Source of the DNA: Plotosus lineatus
Taxonomy: Eukaryota; Chordata; Actinopteri; Siluriformes; Plotosidae
Direction: 5' to 3'
DNA: 64,000 nt
Assembly (NCBI GenBank): GCA_024760905.1
Contig: CM045731.1
Coordinates: forward strand, 51,348,501 to 51,412,500
The notes under the pieces are model-generated. The model made no database searches. It was not told where the DNA came from and saw only the letters and a list, made by a program, of their open reading frames with translations. Each line of letters opens with the position of its first letter. Within the stretch, counting starts at the first letter, position 1. This document shows, piece by piece, positions 22,453 through 35,814 of the stretch. The translations under genes and the position numbers were made by a program.

Positions 22453-22898
22453 GTCTAGAGTCTAGACCAAGAGTTTTTATGGCTGGTGAATACAGACATG
22501 GCCTATTAGCTATTAATGCCACCTCATGCATGCAGAGTTCCATCCTGAGTTCAGAGTCATCCTGTGCTCCATGTTGCATGTTCCACCAATGTGTAGTTTT
22601 CTCCATAAGTTCTACTAGGTTCCTACCTCTGCAAAACATACATGCTAGGCAAACTTGCTAAGCTAACTTGCTAATACTGGAAATGCAACTGAGTGTCTCA
22701 TAGTATGGATGAATACCATGGAAATGAATCCTAAATGAATTCTGTCACATTGGACCCAAGGTTCAAGTCTTCCCAAACTCTGACTCAACAGCAGCCCTGG
22801 CCAGGATAACACAATAATTGTAGATAGAAGATGACTGGAACACTTTCACTCAAGATTTTACTGAAAAAAAAGATGCATTTCACTACATAGACGCCTTT

Positions 22899-23180
22899 CC
22901 ACTAATGGGCTCAGACTTTTGGACCCTATTGTATATTTGACAGCTTCATTATGTCTCAAGATGGAGACGCAAAGTTTGGCCAAAGGTTTGCTGGTATTTA
23001 GTGGAATTCATACTATGGTCATTCTTCACCATAACTTGCAAAGCATCAGTGATCCACCATCATAATATTCAGTGGGTTTGGGAGTGCTGCTTTTGCAAAC
23101 ATGCTGATAATGTGCACGGCCAAAAAATTCAGATTCGGTCTCCATTGACCACAACACATGATTCCATTTGTAGTTTCAAT
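22899..23180 (-). mobile_element. Tc1-like transposon remnants
   Basis: 22899-22932 resembles a Tc1-type end (ctcagacttttggaccctat). On the minus strand 22985-23100 shows ccactaaataccagcaaacc and gatggtggatcactgatgct, which resemble the transposase region around GGGS and STKYQQ. The frame is broken by stops. The terminal piece and the coding piece may belong to different copies. Confidence 0.5.
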
Positions 23181-23283
23181 CATTTTGTTGAACGTCAACT
23201 GCTGTGGTTTGTGGCTTGATCTCAGAAATGACTTCTTTTATGTAAGCCATCCAAAGAGGTTGTATACTAGTTGGGTATTACAC

Positions 23284-23596
23284 TTTCTCACTCACTTGCT
23301 GAGCCCTTTACTCCTACAAGGGTCACAGGGAGGCTGGTGCTTATCTCAATCAACACTGGGTGAAGGCGGGGTACACCGTGAATAGCTCGTCAGACCAACA
23401 CTCACAACTCACACCTAGGGTCAATTAGCCTAGTCTTTGGGCTGTGACAGGAAACCAGAGTACACAGAGAAAACCCACAGAAGATAACATTCTGGAAAAA
23501 TGCAAACTAAACACAGAAATGCCTGAGGCGAGCAATGGAACCCAGGACCTTTCTGCCGTGAGGTGCATATGCTAACCACTACACCACTGCGCCACT
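23284..23596 (-). mobile_element. SINE-B
   Basis: Reverse copy from tgagccctttactcctacaa to gctaaccactacaccactgc. Confidence 0.82.
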
Positions 23597-24960
23597 CTTA
23601 TGTATTATACACCTTTTACAAATAATAAGGTCATGTATATATGTTATAAAGTTGGATGACCAGAAAAATTAACCTGAACATAGCTAGAAGACCACACTGG
23701 GTTCCATTTCAATCAGCAAAGAGCTGGAGCCAAAGGTTACAGTGGACACAGGTACATCAAAAACTGAGAAAGTAGACGATTGGGGGAAAATAACATACTC
23801 TTTTTCCTGTTATTGGTGGAGAGTAATGGAACTTGATGTGCTCTTCTGTTGCTGTAACTCATATGTAGACCCATGGTCTGATGTGAGGTGTGCTTTCCTG
23901 CTCACCACACTTGTAAATAGTGGTTATTTAAGTTACGATAGTATACTATAGCTAAGCAAAGCAATCTGGTTGTTCTCTGACCTATGTCATCATAACATGC
24001 TTTTATTAATGGAAATAAAGCCTGCTGGATATAATCACCACCCCTGTTTCTGGAGATATACTTCCCTGAAGAACTTGGCTTCAACATAGTCATTCCCACC
24101 TGACCTAATCATTGACTTAAGAAGTTCTTGAGCTGGGTGTTAATATGTGGTTGGAGATAAAAACCTGCAGGAAGTTGATCTCCAAGAACATTGTCAGGAT
24201 TGTCAGTTTCTGAAATAATCAAACCAGCCCATCTGAAATTAACACTCATGCCATGATTGAAGCCATTGAGATCATTCTTTCTGACTCCTATGATTATTAA
24301 TTGAACCTGATAACTCTCTGCGTAAACCTGACCGTACTTTGCACTGCTAGCATGCTAGCATATGATTGGCGGATTGAGGAATGGCATGTATGAGTATGTG
24401 TAATAAATGTTGGATGAAGTGTACTACAATATTGCTAGGTATGTATCTAGTTTCCACTGTAGTTCTCTGCAGTTCTTTGTTTTCTTTGCAAGCAAGAGAC
24501 AGCTTTAAAATTACAAATAGGTACTTGAAAGTAACCAAAATCCCAATGGGAATTTCATCAAACTGCCTGAGTACATCATTATGACAAAACTTGTCTTGGC
24601 TCCGAAAGAGTGCATTGTGTGTGGATGTCTGTCTCCTATTCAAACATGCAACTGCCTATAATTGTGACAAAGATTCAGAGAGATCAGCATACTCTGCGCT
24701 CTTATGGTTTTGCAGGAGCCTTGGGACCTATTAAGATGATACCAATCTAAACCAGTGGCTCCAACTCAGAAGTCAGGCCTCCCACAGCCCCACACAATCT
24801 GGCCAAACTGAACACATTACAGCATGTGCTCTGTAGAGAGACGGCCACTACCATGAGCAGTGAAGCACTGATAGATGCACGTCAAAGCTTGGGTAATTAT
24901 AGGGACACTCAAAGAGGCACTGTGTGTCATCACATGCCACAGTATCCATGCTAAATTCAA
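23597..24960. other. Unique DNA, no gene recognised
   Basis: Short frames only. No domain, splice context or repeat recognised. Confidence 0.5.
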
Positions 24961-26230
<1,270 letters not shown>

Positions 26231-26261
26231 CAAAATGAGTAAAGAAAAAATGTTTATCATT

Positions 26262-26590
26262 CATTCATTTAGTCCTTTATTTGCCAAATCCGCTTAGACT
26301 AGGGTCACGAGGAGACTGGAGCCTATCTCAGCCAACACGAGACGAAAGCAGAGTACACCATGAACCTCTCATCTGACTACTGCAGAGCAAACTCACACAA
26401 TCATTCACATCCACAGCTAGGGGCATTTTAGAACAGCCATTCAGTCTGTTGTTAAAGTCTTTAGACAGTGGGAAGAAATTGGAGTAATGGGAGGAAACCC
26501 ACACAAACACAAGAACAAGAACATGCAAACTCCAAAGGGCTTGAACCCAGAACTTCCTTGTTGTCAAGCAGACATGCTAACTCTGCCCAA
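26262..26590 (-). mobile_element. SINE-B
   Basis: Reverse copy from cattcatttagtcctttatt to aagcagacatgctaactctg. Confidence 0.82.
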
Positions 26591-26597
26591 AAAAAAA

Positions 26598-27060
26598 CTT
26601 CTTTTCCTTTCGGCTTTTCCCTTCAGGGGTCGCCACAGCGAATCATCTGCCTCCATCTCACCCTATCCTTTGCATCTTCTTCTCTTATACCAACTACCTT
26701 CATGTCCTGCTTCACTACATCCATGAATCGTCTCTTTGGTCTTCCTCTAGGCCTTCTGCCTTGTAGTTCCAACCTCAGCAAACTACTACCAATATACTCA
26801 CTATCCATCCTCTGTACATGTCCAAACCATCTCGATCTAGCCTCTCTGACTTTGTCTCCAAAACATCTTACATGTGCTGTCCCTCTGATGTGCTCATTCC
26901 TGATCCTATCCATCCTCGATACTCCCAAAGAGAACCTCAACATTTTCATCTCTGCTACCTCCAGCTCAGCCTCATGTCTTTTCCCAGGGCCACTGTTTCT
27001 AAACCACACAACATTGCTGGCCTTACCACCGTCTTGTACACTTCCTGCCCAAAATATATT
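26598..27060 (-). mobile_element. RTE LINE, 3' end
   Basis: The minus frame (27009-26623) encodes the RTE C-terminus, including RNEHIRGTAHVRCFGDKVRE, RWFGHVQRMDSEYIGS and RRFMDVVKQDMKVVGIREED, followed by the gcgacccctgaagggaaa tail. 5'-truncated. Confidence 0.88.
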
Positions 27061-27087
27061 TTTTATAGTTAATAATTATTGATAATC

Positions 27088-28440
27088 TTCTTCTTTTCCT
27101 TTCAGCTGTTCCCTTCAGGGGTCGCCACAGCGAATCATCTGCCTCCATCTCACCCTATCCGCTGCATCTTCATCTCTTAGACCAACTACCTTAATGTCCT
27201 CCTTCACCACATCCATAAAACTCCTGGTAGTTCCAACCTCAGCATTGTACTACCAATATATTCCCTATCCCTCCTCTGTACATGTCCAAACCATCTCAAT
27301 CTGGCCTCTCTGACTTTGTCTCCAAAACATCTTACATGTGCTGTCCCTCTGATGTACTCATTCCTGATCCTATCCATCCTCATTACTTCCAAATACAACC
27401 TCAACATTTTCATCTCTGCTACCTCCAGCTCTGCCTCCTGTCTTTTCCTCAGTGCCACTGTTTCTCAACCATACAACACCGTCTTGTACACGTTTCCTTT
27501 TGTTCCTGCCGATACCCTCCTATCACACATACATCGTCTACACAAGATGTGGTCTACCTGTGTGCTCCTACCTCCGCTTTTATAAGTCACCCTATGCTCC
27601 TGTCTCTTCTGGAAGAAAGTATTCCCCACAGGCATTTCCATCCTTTTTGCAAAATCTATCAACATCTGTCTTTCTGTGTTCCTGTCCTGGATACCAAACC
27701 TGCCCATCACTTCCTCGTCCCCTCTGTTGCCTGCACCAACATGTCCATTGAAGTCTGCCCCAATGACCACTCTTTCACCTGTGGGGGTACTCCGCATCAC
27801 TTCATCTAACTCAATCCAGAATATCTCCTTCTCTTTTAGCTCACATCCTGCCTGTGGTGCATAAGCACTAACAACATTGACCATCACACCTTCAATTTCT
27901 AACTTGAGACTCATCACTCTGTCTGACAATCGTTTCACTTCTCAAACATTCTTGACAAACCCCTCCTTCAAGATGACTCCTCCTCCATTTCTCTTCCCAT
28001 CCACACTATGATAAAACAGCTTAAACTCTCCTCCTAAGCTTCTATTCTTGCTTTCTTTCCACCTGGTCTTCTGAACACACAGTATGTCCACCTTCCTCCC
28101 CTGCATCAGTCAGCCAGCTCTCTAGCCTTTCCTGTCATAGTTCCACCATTCAAAGTCCCCACTCTCAGTTCTAGACTCATGCCTTTCCTCTTCTCTCTCT
28201 GCCTACGGACATTCCTCTCGCCTCTCCTTCTTTGACCAACAGTAGTTCAGTTTCCACCAGCACCCTGTTGGTTAACAGCACTGATGGCGGCCATTATTAA
28301 CCCAGGCCTGAACCGATCCGGTTTGGAAGTCATATTAATGATTCGCATGTTTGATTTGGCATAGATTTTATGTCGGATTCTCTTCTTGACACAACCCTCT
28401 GCACTTATCCGTGCTTGGGACAGGCGTGAGAAAGAACACT
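27088..28440 (-). mobile_element. RTE LINE, internally deleted (5' region plus endonuclease plus 3' end)
   Basis: Read on the minus strand, 28440-28290 is a 5' leader. 27938-27530 encodes part of the APE endonuclease: VNVVSAYAPQAG, GERVVIGADFNGHVG and VDHILCRR. It then jumps directly to CDRRVSAGTKGNVYKTVL and the C-terminal region and 3' tail (27530-27088). The whole reverse transcriptase core is missing. The leader is the source of most of the SINE-A T2 tail. Together with the copy at 26598 it forms a direct pair of RTE 3' ends. Confidence 0.85.
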
Positions 28441-28534
28441 GGCTTGTACCCCCCCCCCCCCTTCCCGGCTGTATTTCATGAATAATTGATAATCACCCTG
28501 CCTAAATAATAATAATAAGAAGAAGTTACATTTA

Positions 28535-28868
28535 TGGGTGGCGCGGTGGCGTAGTGGTTAGCACTTCCATCTCACACCAAGAAGGTCCTGGATTCGATTC
28601 CCAGCTCGGGCATTTCTGTGTGGAGTTTGTACGTTCTCTCTGTGCTTGCGTGGGTTTCCTCACACAGTCCAAAAACATGCACAGTAGGCTAATTGACTGT
28701 TCCAAATCCCCTATAGGTGTGAGTATGAATGATTGTGTGAGTGTTGGCTCTGTGATGGCCTGGTGAGCTGTCCAGGGTGTACACCACCCTTGCCCAGAGT
28801 CAGATGAGATAGGCGCCAGCCTCCCTGCGACCCTAATTAGGATTTATAAACTCTATAAAAAATGAATG
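28535..28868 (+). mobile_element. SINE-B, best-preserved copy
   Basis: tRNA-like head with A box tggcgtagtgg (28547-28557) and B box gattcgattcc (28591-28601). Body (cacagtccaaaaacatgcac) and T1 tail (ccctaattaggatttataaa) follow, with AATGAATGAAAG at the 3' end. It is the best reference for the family in this window; AFC-type SINEs of fish are the closest family I know. Confidence 0.88.
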
Positions 28869-28974
28869 AAAGAAATTAAATTTATTAGAAAAAAAAGAAT
28901 ACTGAAAGATGGTTAGGCCACACCCACTTCGAGCATAGACTAAATTACACAAACAGCAATTCATGCCACGACAC

Positions 28975-29265
28975 CAGTCCTTCTCAATCGCCCACTCTAG
29001 GAAGCAAAAAGCATTTTACCCCCACCCCCCACCACACCGCGCGTGAGCGACTATAATTAGTTTTATTTGTCTATAAAATTATTATACACCTCTGCATAAC
29101 ATTGTATCTTTATTAACATTAAAAACAAAAAAAGAAATAACTTACTATAAAGAAAAACTTCATTAACATTGTTTTTTAATCTGTAACAGAAAATGGGCAC
29201 CAATGTGCCTAAAATTAAAAAAAAAAGTCTTTATTTAAACTAATTTAAGTTATTTAAACTCATTC
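28975..29265 (-). mobile_element. hAT-A copy 3, left part
   Basis: Begins with the reverse of the hAT-A 3' end (cagtccttctcaatcg) and follows the element to ttatttaaactcattc, where a Tigger-like element interrupts it. It continues at 31535. Confidence 0.78.
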
Positions 29266-30077
29266 AAGTATGCCCTTGACTATTCGCGGTTTTGCACCCA
29301 CGGTTCAAGTATTCGCTGACTGCCAAGCAACCGGGACGTGATTCAAATTCAGCCAATGGCTGTCCTCCTTTCTCCTGATTGGCTGAGCTGATGTCCCGCC
29401 CCTTTTTCCTCATTCACGCACAAGTTGTCAGTGAGCCTCTTTTTTGTGTGTGTTTTAATTATCAGTTAGGCTCTATGATACCACTCAAACCCTGTGCGTC
29501 TTCTCTGGCTAAGCCATAGAAAACGCTGGATGTCTCTTCTGAAGAAATAAGACTTTCTCCTGAGAAACGACGGTTTTCTCTGGACTGTTGTATTAAAGTC
29601 TTTTTCAATTATTATTCCAGTACAGTACCTAAGTTCATGTTTATGGGTGAGATTTTATGTTCTGTAGCATGTTTAACAAACGACACCAAAAGGATAAACT
29701 TTATTACAGTACTCTTCATTTCCTTTTACATTGAAGTTGGAGTGACGTCTTGTAGTGACGTCTCCAAGATGGCGCCGCCCAGAGGGCGACGTCATGGAGT
29801 TCTCAGAGTCAAATTGTTTCTTTGTTCATTTTAATTTGTTTTATTTGTTGTTTTGTTTGTTTATTTGTTTGCTCGTCTACGACCAGTCGACTCTACTACA
29901 GCTATAAGATCGGAGTGTCTTCGGGTGTTTAGAACTAAGCAGAGCTAATATGCTATGGTAGGCAGCTCAATGCAAGCCGCATCCCAGCTAGCAATAAGCC
30001 TAGGCGGGAAGGGGCCGAACAACGACTCCGGCGCTTGGGATTCCAGGGGATGAAGGCCGTATAGCTGGCGGTATAAT

Positions 30078-30192
30078 CGCCTCATCAGGTGTACTCTCCT
30101 CGAGCCATGTTTCACAGAAACACTGTCCTGTAGATCCATCTGCCCTGCAATCTGAGCATGAAGCTCATCCATCTTCTTTCGCAGGGACTGAA
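30078..30192 (-). pseudogene. LINE endonuclease remnant, copy 1
   Basis: The minus strand reads VQSLRKKMDELHAQI then, after a frame shift, a CETWLEESTP-like string. This resembles the start of the APE endonuclease of CR1/Rex/L2-type LINEs (SLRNKxDEL ... FTETW). Dead, inside the composite element. Confidence 0.6.
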
Positions 30193-30619
30193 CATTTTTA
30201 AGCAGTATGGCCGGAAGTGCTAACCAAGCCTCTGAGAACTCCGCCTGGGCAGTTAGCATTGAGCTCCCATAGCATAGCAGCTCACAACAGAGGTTCTCAG
30301 AATCAAATTGTTTCTTTGTTCATTTTAATTTGTTTTATTTGTTGTTCTGTTTGTTCATGTTTTGCTTTATGCTCGTCTACGACCGGTCGACTCTACTACA
30401 GCTATAAGATTGGAGTATCTTCGGGTGTGTATAACTAAGCACGCTCAACTGGGCTTGTTAGCCGGGATGCGGCTAGCAGAGCTAATATGCTATGGTAGGC
30501 AGCTCAATGCGGGCCGCACCCCAGCGGACAAGAAGCCCAGGCGGGAAGGGGCCGAACGACGACTCTGGCACTTGGGATCGCAGGGGATGAAGGCCGTGTA
30601 GCCAGCTGGAGCAATCGCC

Positions 30620-30733
30620 TCATTGGGTGTACTCTCCTCGAGCCATGTTTCACAGAAACACAGTCCTGTAGATCCCTCTGCGCTGCAATCTGAGCATGAA
30701 GCTCGTTCGTCTTGTTTCGCAGGGACTGAACTT
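30620..30733 (-). pseudogene. LINE endonuclease remnant, copy 2
   Basis: Same segment as copy 1: VQSLRNKTNELHAQIAAQRD, then FCETWLEESTPNEAIAP in the shifted frame. It lies in the second direct block of the composite element. Confidence 0.62.
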
Positions 30734-31534
30734 TTTCAAGTAGTATGGCCGGAAGTGCTAACCAAGCCTCTGAGAACTCCGCTTCGGCTTAGCCGGTAAC
30801 TGCTAGCTAACCGCTAGCATTGAGCTCTCATAGCATATAAGCTCAAGATAGAAGTTGTTGCGTGCTTAGTTTCCCGAAGCTGAAGCTGCTCATAGCTGTA
30901 GTAGGATCGACCGATCATAGAAGTGCATAGTGCAAAACATGCACAAACAAACAAATGAAACAAATTAAAATGAACAAAGAAACAATTTGACTCTGAGAAC
31001 TCCGCAACGTTGCCCTCTAGGCAGCGCCATCTTGAAGACGTCACTCCAAGACGTCACTCCAACTTCAATGTAAAAGGACATGAAGCGAATAAAGTTTATC
31101 CTTTTGGTATCATTTGTTAAACATGCTACAGAACATAAACTTCACGCACAAACATTCTCAGAATTAACTTAGGTACTGTACTGGAATAATAATTGAAAAA
31201 TACTTTTAAATGAGTGCTTTACAACAGTATATGCTGTATAATGTTTATATTTTATCATCAATAAAAATAAGAGTAAAAATTGAAAAGTTTTTCTGAATTA
31301 TTACTATATTTCACTACATTAATACTGAATTAATGACTAAGACTGTCTATAGAATGTGTTTAAGAAGCATATTTTAACGCATGTAATAGATACATAGTAT
31401 TTTACTTCCGGCTGCTCATTCGCGCATGTGACGTGTTACATGGGGTTTTACTTCCAAGTACAGAACTCGTGGATTATCTCAATTCGCGGGAGGGCTCGGA
31501 ACTGAACCCCCGCGAATGTCGAGGGCCTACTGTA

Positions 31535-31855
31535 CGTCTTAATATCTACATTACAAACTCTCCACCTTTCTCTTCGTTCCTGTTAGAAAATTTGCTGTTT
31601 GCTGTTTCTTGAGGGGTTGTTTCAATGACGTGAGAGATGTCATTGGGTTGTGGACTGCACTTCATATCATTTGCTCGTGCTAAAATCTGCTACACTATAG
31701 CGCGACAATGACAACACCACTGCCACTTACTGGGGTAGAGAAGCAATTACACTTAATTCTCAATACAGTACTCCAGAAAAGCATGTTCCCCAGGGTCATG
31801 ATCGCCGGCATCACACCGACCCCAACCCCTTCTCCCAGCATACCGCGCCCCCTAA
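31535..31855 (-). mobile_element. hAT-A copy 3, right part
   Basis: Continues the hAT-A sequence in reverse (gtcttaatatctacatta, ctctctcttcgttcctgtta-like) up to ccggcatcacaccga. The 5' end is degraded. Confidence 0.75.
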
Positions 31856-32104
31856 ATGCATGTAAAACATCCTAGTTTTAAATACTTATTTTATCACCCA
31901 GTACCCTGCCATTTAACAGTTATGCACCAAAAGACTTGTGTGTTGCTCAATAGTCTATTCAGCTTACTTATTAAGAGTTTAGTAGCTGGTAAATGAAAAA
32001 GTACATGGTCCTCAAAGGTGTTTTAGGATGCACTAGATGGAAACACAAGAAAAACAAACTAAAACAAGATTATGGTTTCCATTTTAAAACATGATAAGGA
32101 GAGG

Positions 32105-32312
32105 CAGTGGTGGCTGTATGTGGTGTGAAGCATGTAAAAGAACTATTGCTGATTTTCGACAAGAGTAGGCTGCAAAGCCGTCAACGTGTTTCCTCCCTGC
32201 GATGGCCTGGCGAGCTGTAGAGGGTGTACTCTGCCCTTGCCCGGAGTCAGTTGGGATGGGCGCCAGCCTCCCCGCAACCCGAATTAGGATTAAGCGATTA
32301 CAGAAAATGAAC
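32105..32312 (+). mobile_element. SINE-A/T1, headless
   Basis: Body (gtaaaagaactattgctgat) and T1 (gcgatggcctggcgagctgt to aattaggattaagcgattac). Confidence 0.85.
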
Positions 32313-32431
32313 TGAACAGAAATCTTTCAGTGTTAGAATATATTTATGCCTTTGACAAATTTCTTAAAATTTTACCAGAGCTAAAGAAGACAAAAATTTC
32401 AATAAAGTGCAAGATCTTTAAAGCTGTAATA

Positions 32432-32744
32432 CAACCCCAATTTCCAAAAAAGCTGTATAAACTATAAATAAAAATAAAATGCAATAATATACAAATCTCA
32501 TAAAACCATATTTTATTTACAAAAGAACATAGAGAACATATAAATTGTTGAAAGTGAGATTTAGTTCATGAAAAGTAATTCAGAATTTGATGGCAGAAAT
32601 CTAGTTAAAAAAATTTGGGCAACAAAAGGTTGGAAATCTAAGTGGTACTAAAAACAAACAACTGGAGCATTTTGCAAGTAATTCTTTTACTTGGTAACAA
32701 GTCAGTAACATGACTGGGTGTAAAAAGAGCATCTGAGCAGAGGT
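32432..32744 (+). mobile_element. ISRm11-type Tc/mariner element, 5' part
   Basis: Starts caaccccaatttccaaaaaa after a TA. It contains the typical string gactgggtgtaaaaagagca and breaks at cacctagctg. Its 3' part is at 38356-38603. The family is recognised by its acaaccccaattcc terminus. Confidence 0.75.
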
Positions 32745-32759
32745 TCACCTAGCTGAAAT

Positions 32760-32811
<52 letters not shown>

Positions 32812-32818
32812 GTGTGTA
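32760..32818. repeat. (CA)n/(TG)n microsatellite
   Basis: About 24 CA units followed by a short TG run. Confidence 0.95.
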
Positions 32819-33305
32819 TATATATTATAAGATAAGATAAGATAAGATAAGATACAGCTTTATTAATCTCACAATGGAGAAATTCACTGTTACAGGCTCT
32901 TGAGGTACTATCAGTAGGGGGTGCAAAAATAGATACAAATACAAACATACACACATACATATATATTATATAAGTAAATAAATAAATAGATACATAAATA
33001 GTATAAATTACTAAACAATAAAAGAAAAGAATGGAGCAACTTTATAGACTGGCCTATATTAAAGTGTAATGTATCTGAGTGCAGAGTAGATGGGTTGATA
33101 TGGTTCACAGTCAGTGGGGTAGATGTGGTTGATTAAAGTGCACGGGGTTTTTATTGCACATAACCGGTATTTTCACAGACAGTTACAAAGTGGCGTTGTA
33201 CAGTCTGACAGCGGTGGGAATGAACGACCTGCGGTAGCGCTCCTTCCTGCACTGAGGATGTCTCAGTCGTACACTGAAGGAGCTGCTTAGCTCCTCGACA
33301 GTCTT
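32819..33305 (-). mobile_element. Rex1/CR1-like LINE, 3' end
   Basis: Minus reading ends the coding part with ERYRRSFIPTAVRLYN (33240-33183), then a 3' UTR with gattaataaagctg and a TATCTTATCTTATCTTAT tail at 32828-32852. Closely similar to 24961-25440. 5'-truncated at a TA microsatellite. Confidence 0.85.
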
Positions 33306-33391
33306 ATATATTATATATATATTATATATATATATTATATATATAATATTATATATTATATATATATTTTTATATATATTATTATATATTA

Positions 33392-33458
<67 letters not shown>
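33304..33458. repeat. (TA)n tract
   Basis: About 155 bp of almost pure TA. Confidence 0.95.
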
Positions 33459-33460
<2 letters not shown>

Positions 33461-33463
33461 AGA

Positions 33464-34193
33464 CAGTCGGCGACTTAGGACCGCTTTTGGTTTCGGCAGA
33501 CCGGTCGTAAAGCGATCTGGTCGTATGCCGACTTTCCATCCATATACACTCATGCCAAGCAAAAACAGATGAATAAATCTCACGCATTTAAATATATACA
33601 TCTATTTTCAATTCCATGCCACTGTGCCGGGCAGCGGAGAGCCAATCCTTTCTGTACTCCAGTGTGTGGGCGGGTCCGATACCTTCAAACTCTAATTTTA
33701 TTGGATTATAACAACAGCCACGGACTGCGAGTGTTTTTTTTGAGTAAAGAGATAAATTTCCCTCGTTTTTGATCAGCTCATTTGTACAAAGACAAGCACA
33801 GCCGGCAAGCAAGCATAAATGGACAGACATGGAAAAACTTCAACCCGCAGAGCAGCTGATTGCCAAAACTTGGGATGTGCTTCCTGTCACATAAACACTG
33901 CAGCATGTGAGTCCAATAAAATTAGAGTTTCATGGTATCGGAGCCGCCCGCACACAGAAAGGATTGGCTCTCCGTTTCATGCCATAGTGACGTGGCATTG
34001 AAAGTAGATGAATAGATTTGCTCTGAGCTCTCAGCAGTTAGAAAGTGAAGCTGCATCATCTTCTTTTAAGATGCTGGCACTGCCGGCAGCGCAAACAACT
34101 GTCGTACGCAACACTCGCACTGCGCTGCCATGAATCATGCGTCACGACTTTTGCAGTTGTAAAGTCGATCAGACGTAAATCGATGACTCACTG
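33464..34193. mobile_element. Foldback DNA transposon, nonautonomous
   Basis: Arms are about 150 bp: ggagagccaatcctttctgt near 33638 is inverted near 33965, and caaactctaattttattgga near 33686 is inverted near 33915. Outer ends cagtcggcgacttagg and the reverse of cgatgactcactg are weakly similar; TA follows at 34194. No coding sequence. Confidence 0.62.
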
Positions 34194-34195
34194 TA

Positions 34196-34560
34196 TATGG
34201 TTCCGGCCCCTCCCGCAAATGAAGATGATCCGCAAGTTCTGTTCCCGGAACTAAAAGCTCATGCATCATATTACATGCGCGAATGATCAACCGGAAGTAA
34301 ATACTGTACTATGTATCTCTTACATGTGCTAAAATATGCTTCTTAAACACATTCTATAGACAGTCTTATTCAATTAATGTAGTAAAACATAGTAATTATT
34401 AAGAAAACTAAAAATTTTACTGTGATATTTATTGATAATAAAATATAAACATTATACAGCATATAAAATATATATATATATATTAATTATATTATAAAAG
34501 AACACCGAGTATACTGTAATCAGTTCCATTAAAATACAGCACTGTAGTTTTCAAAAATTC
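34196..34560 (-). mobile_element. Partial copy of the composite element's right end
   Basis: Matches the reverse of 31200-31500: ctcccgcaaatgaagatgat, ccggaagtaaatact, and aaacacattctatagacagt. It begins inside the inverted repeat. Confidence 0.72.
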
Positions 34561-34613
34561 CCACTAGGGGGAAGTGTTGCATTATACAGCATTTACTTTG
34601 CATTGCATTTTAT

Positions 34614-35760
34614 CAGGGGTCGAAAACCCACGGCTTAACTGCAAGAAGAAAATGCCGCTTATTTACTCACATCGGAAGCACTTTGGGCTTCCAGGGGTAG
34701 TTAAACCGGCTTTCACCTGGATGATGGGAGAATCTGCCTAAGGCAGAGTCCTGCAGCGGTCGGGTACCCATAGGTACCCAGTGGGTACCCTTTCAAAAAT
34801 GCTCTTTTAGGGTTGAAAATTACATAGATGAAAATTAACAGTCACGGGTGTAGGCGCATATTTATTTGGTGGGCGCGGGGTAATTTTGTAGACATGCCTA
34901 TCATTATAATCAGCTACATTGAGAGTCTCAGTGTTTTTGATCTGCTGTGTTGGTGGGTTTCCAAATTCTTGTGCTCATGGCAAGGAGTGCTCTCACTATC
35001 AGCCAGCAGCAGAGCAGTGAGCGAGAGAGATTTTTCTGCCGCTGGGGTTTGTAATCCAGGAACGGAAATCACAGCTGATGTAAGAGACAGTGGATGAGTT
35101 TATACACAGCAATCTCCGAATTAAATAACTCTTCTCCCAGTGACAAAATATAAGACTGGGTGTGGTTCAGTCTCCACTCTGAGAATGGGTCGGTCAGTGC
35201 AGCATTAAGCATTAATATTATTCAAAAGAATGTTGAGCAGGCGCCTTCTTAAAATAAGTCTTCATATACTTTTCTGTGTTGCTGTTGTTTTTGTAAATGA
35301 AAACTATGACAATACAACATTAATATAATGAATAAAGAAACAGAATATCCAATGAAGGGGCGTGATGGTGAGGTCAGCTACCCAACCCCTTAAAGCTGCA
35401 CCCGTCCCACGCTTTGTGGGACAGATATTCTTTTTCTTTATAAAAATACAAGAAGGACTCGAACACATTCATTCATTTTCTGAACCACTTAATCCTAATT
35501 AGGGTCGTGGGGAGGCTAAAGATTTTTTTTATCTAAATGTTTTGTTGCAAGCAGAATTGTAATTTAATTGTCTCTGCAGTCGTTTAAATCAATGCAACAC
35601 ATTGTTGTTTTATATTAACATGAAGGGAAAAGAGGAAAAACATTATATGCATGTTATTTGATTTTAAATGTCAAAAAAGGATTTGTGGCTCCCAGTGTTT
35701 TCTTTAATGTGGAAAACGGGTCCAAATGGCTCTTTGAATGGCAAAGGTTGCCGACCCCTG
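34614..35760. mobile_element. hAT-type element (hAT-D), diverged
   Basis: Ends caggggtcgaaaaccc and ggttgccgacccctg are inverted repeats of a common vertebrate hAT type. I could not find an 8-bp duplication. Near 34764 are three GGTACC palindromes within 29 bp. A T1 SINE fragment is nested at 35466. No intact transposase. Confidence 0.65.
35466..35518 (-). mobile_element. T1 tail fragment of a SINE
   Basis: Reverse tail only: cattcattttctgaaccact then aatcctaattagggtcg. Confidence 0.75.
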
Positions 35761-35814
35761 AACTAGAAATATTCAGAATACTAAGGCAGGTTCCATTCTG
35801 ATGATGACCTTGTT

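Larger units (their letters stand above)
29266..31532. mobile_element. Composite Tigger-like element with foldback arms and internal duplication
   Basis: A 2267-bp unit inserted in hAT-A copy 3. Outer ends aagtatgcccttgactattc and the reverse of gaatgtcgagggcctactg are imperfect inverted repeats; TA is kept at 31533. Inside, 29607-29830 is inverted at 30960-31203. Between the arms lie two direct copies of a roughly 500-bp block (29798-30295, 30296-30840), each carrying LINE endonuclease remnants. No intact transposase is present. Its right end has a partial relative at 34196-34560. Confidence 0.72.
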
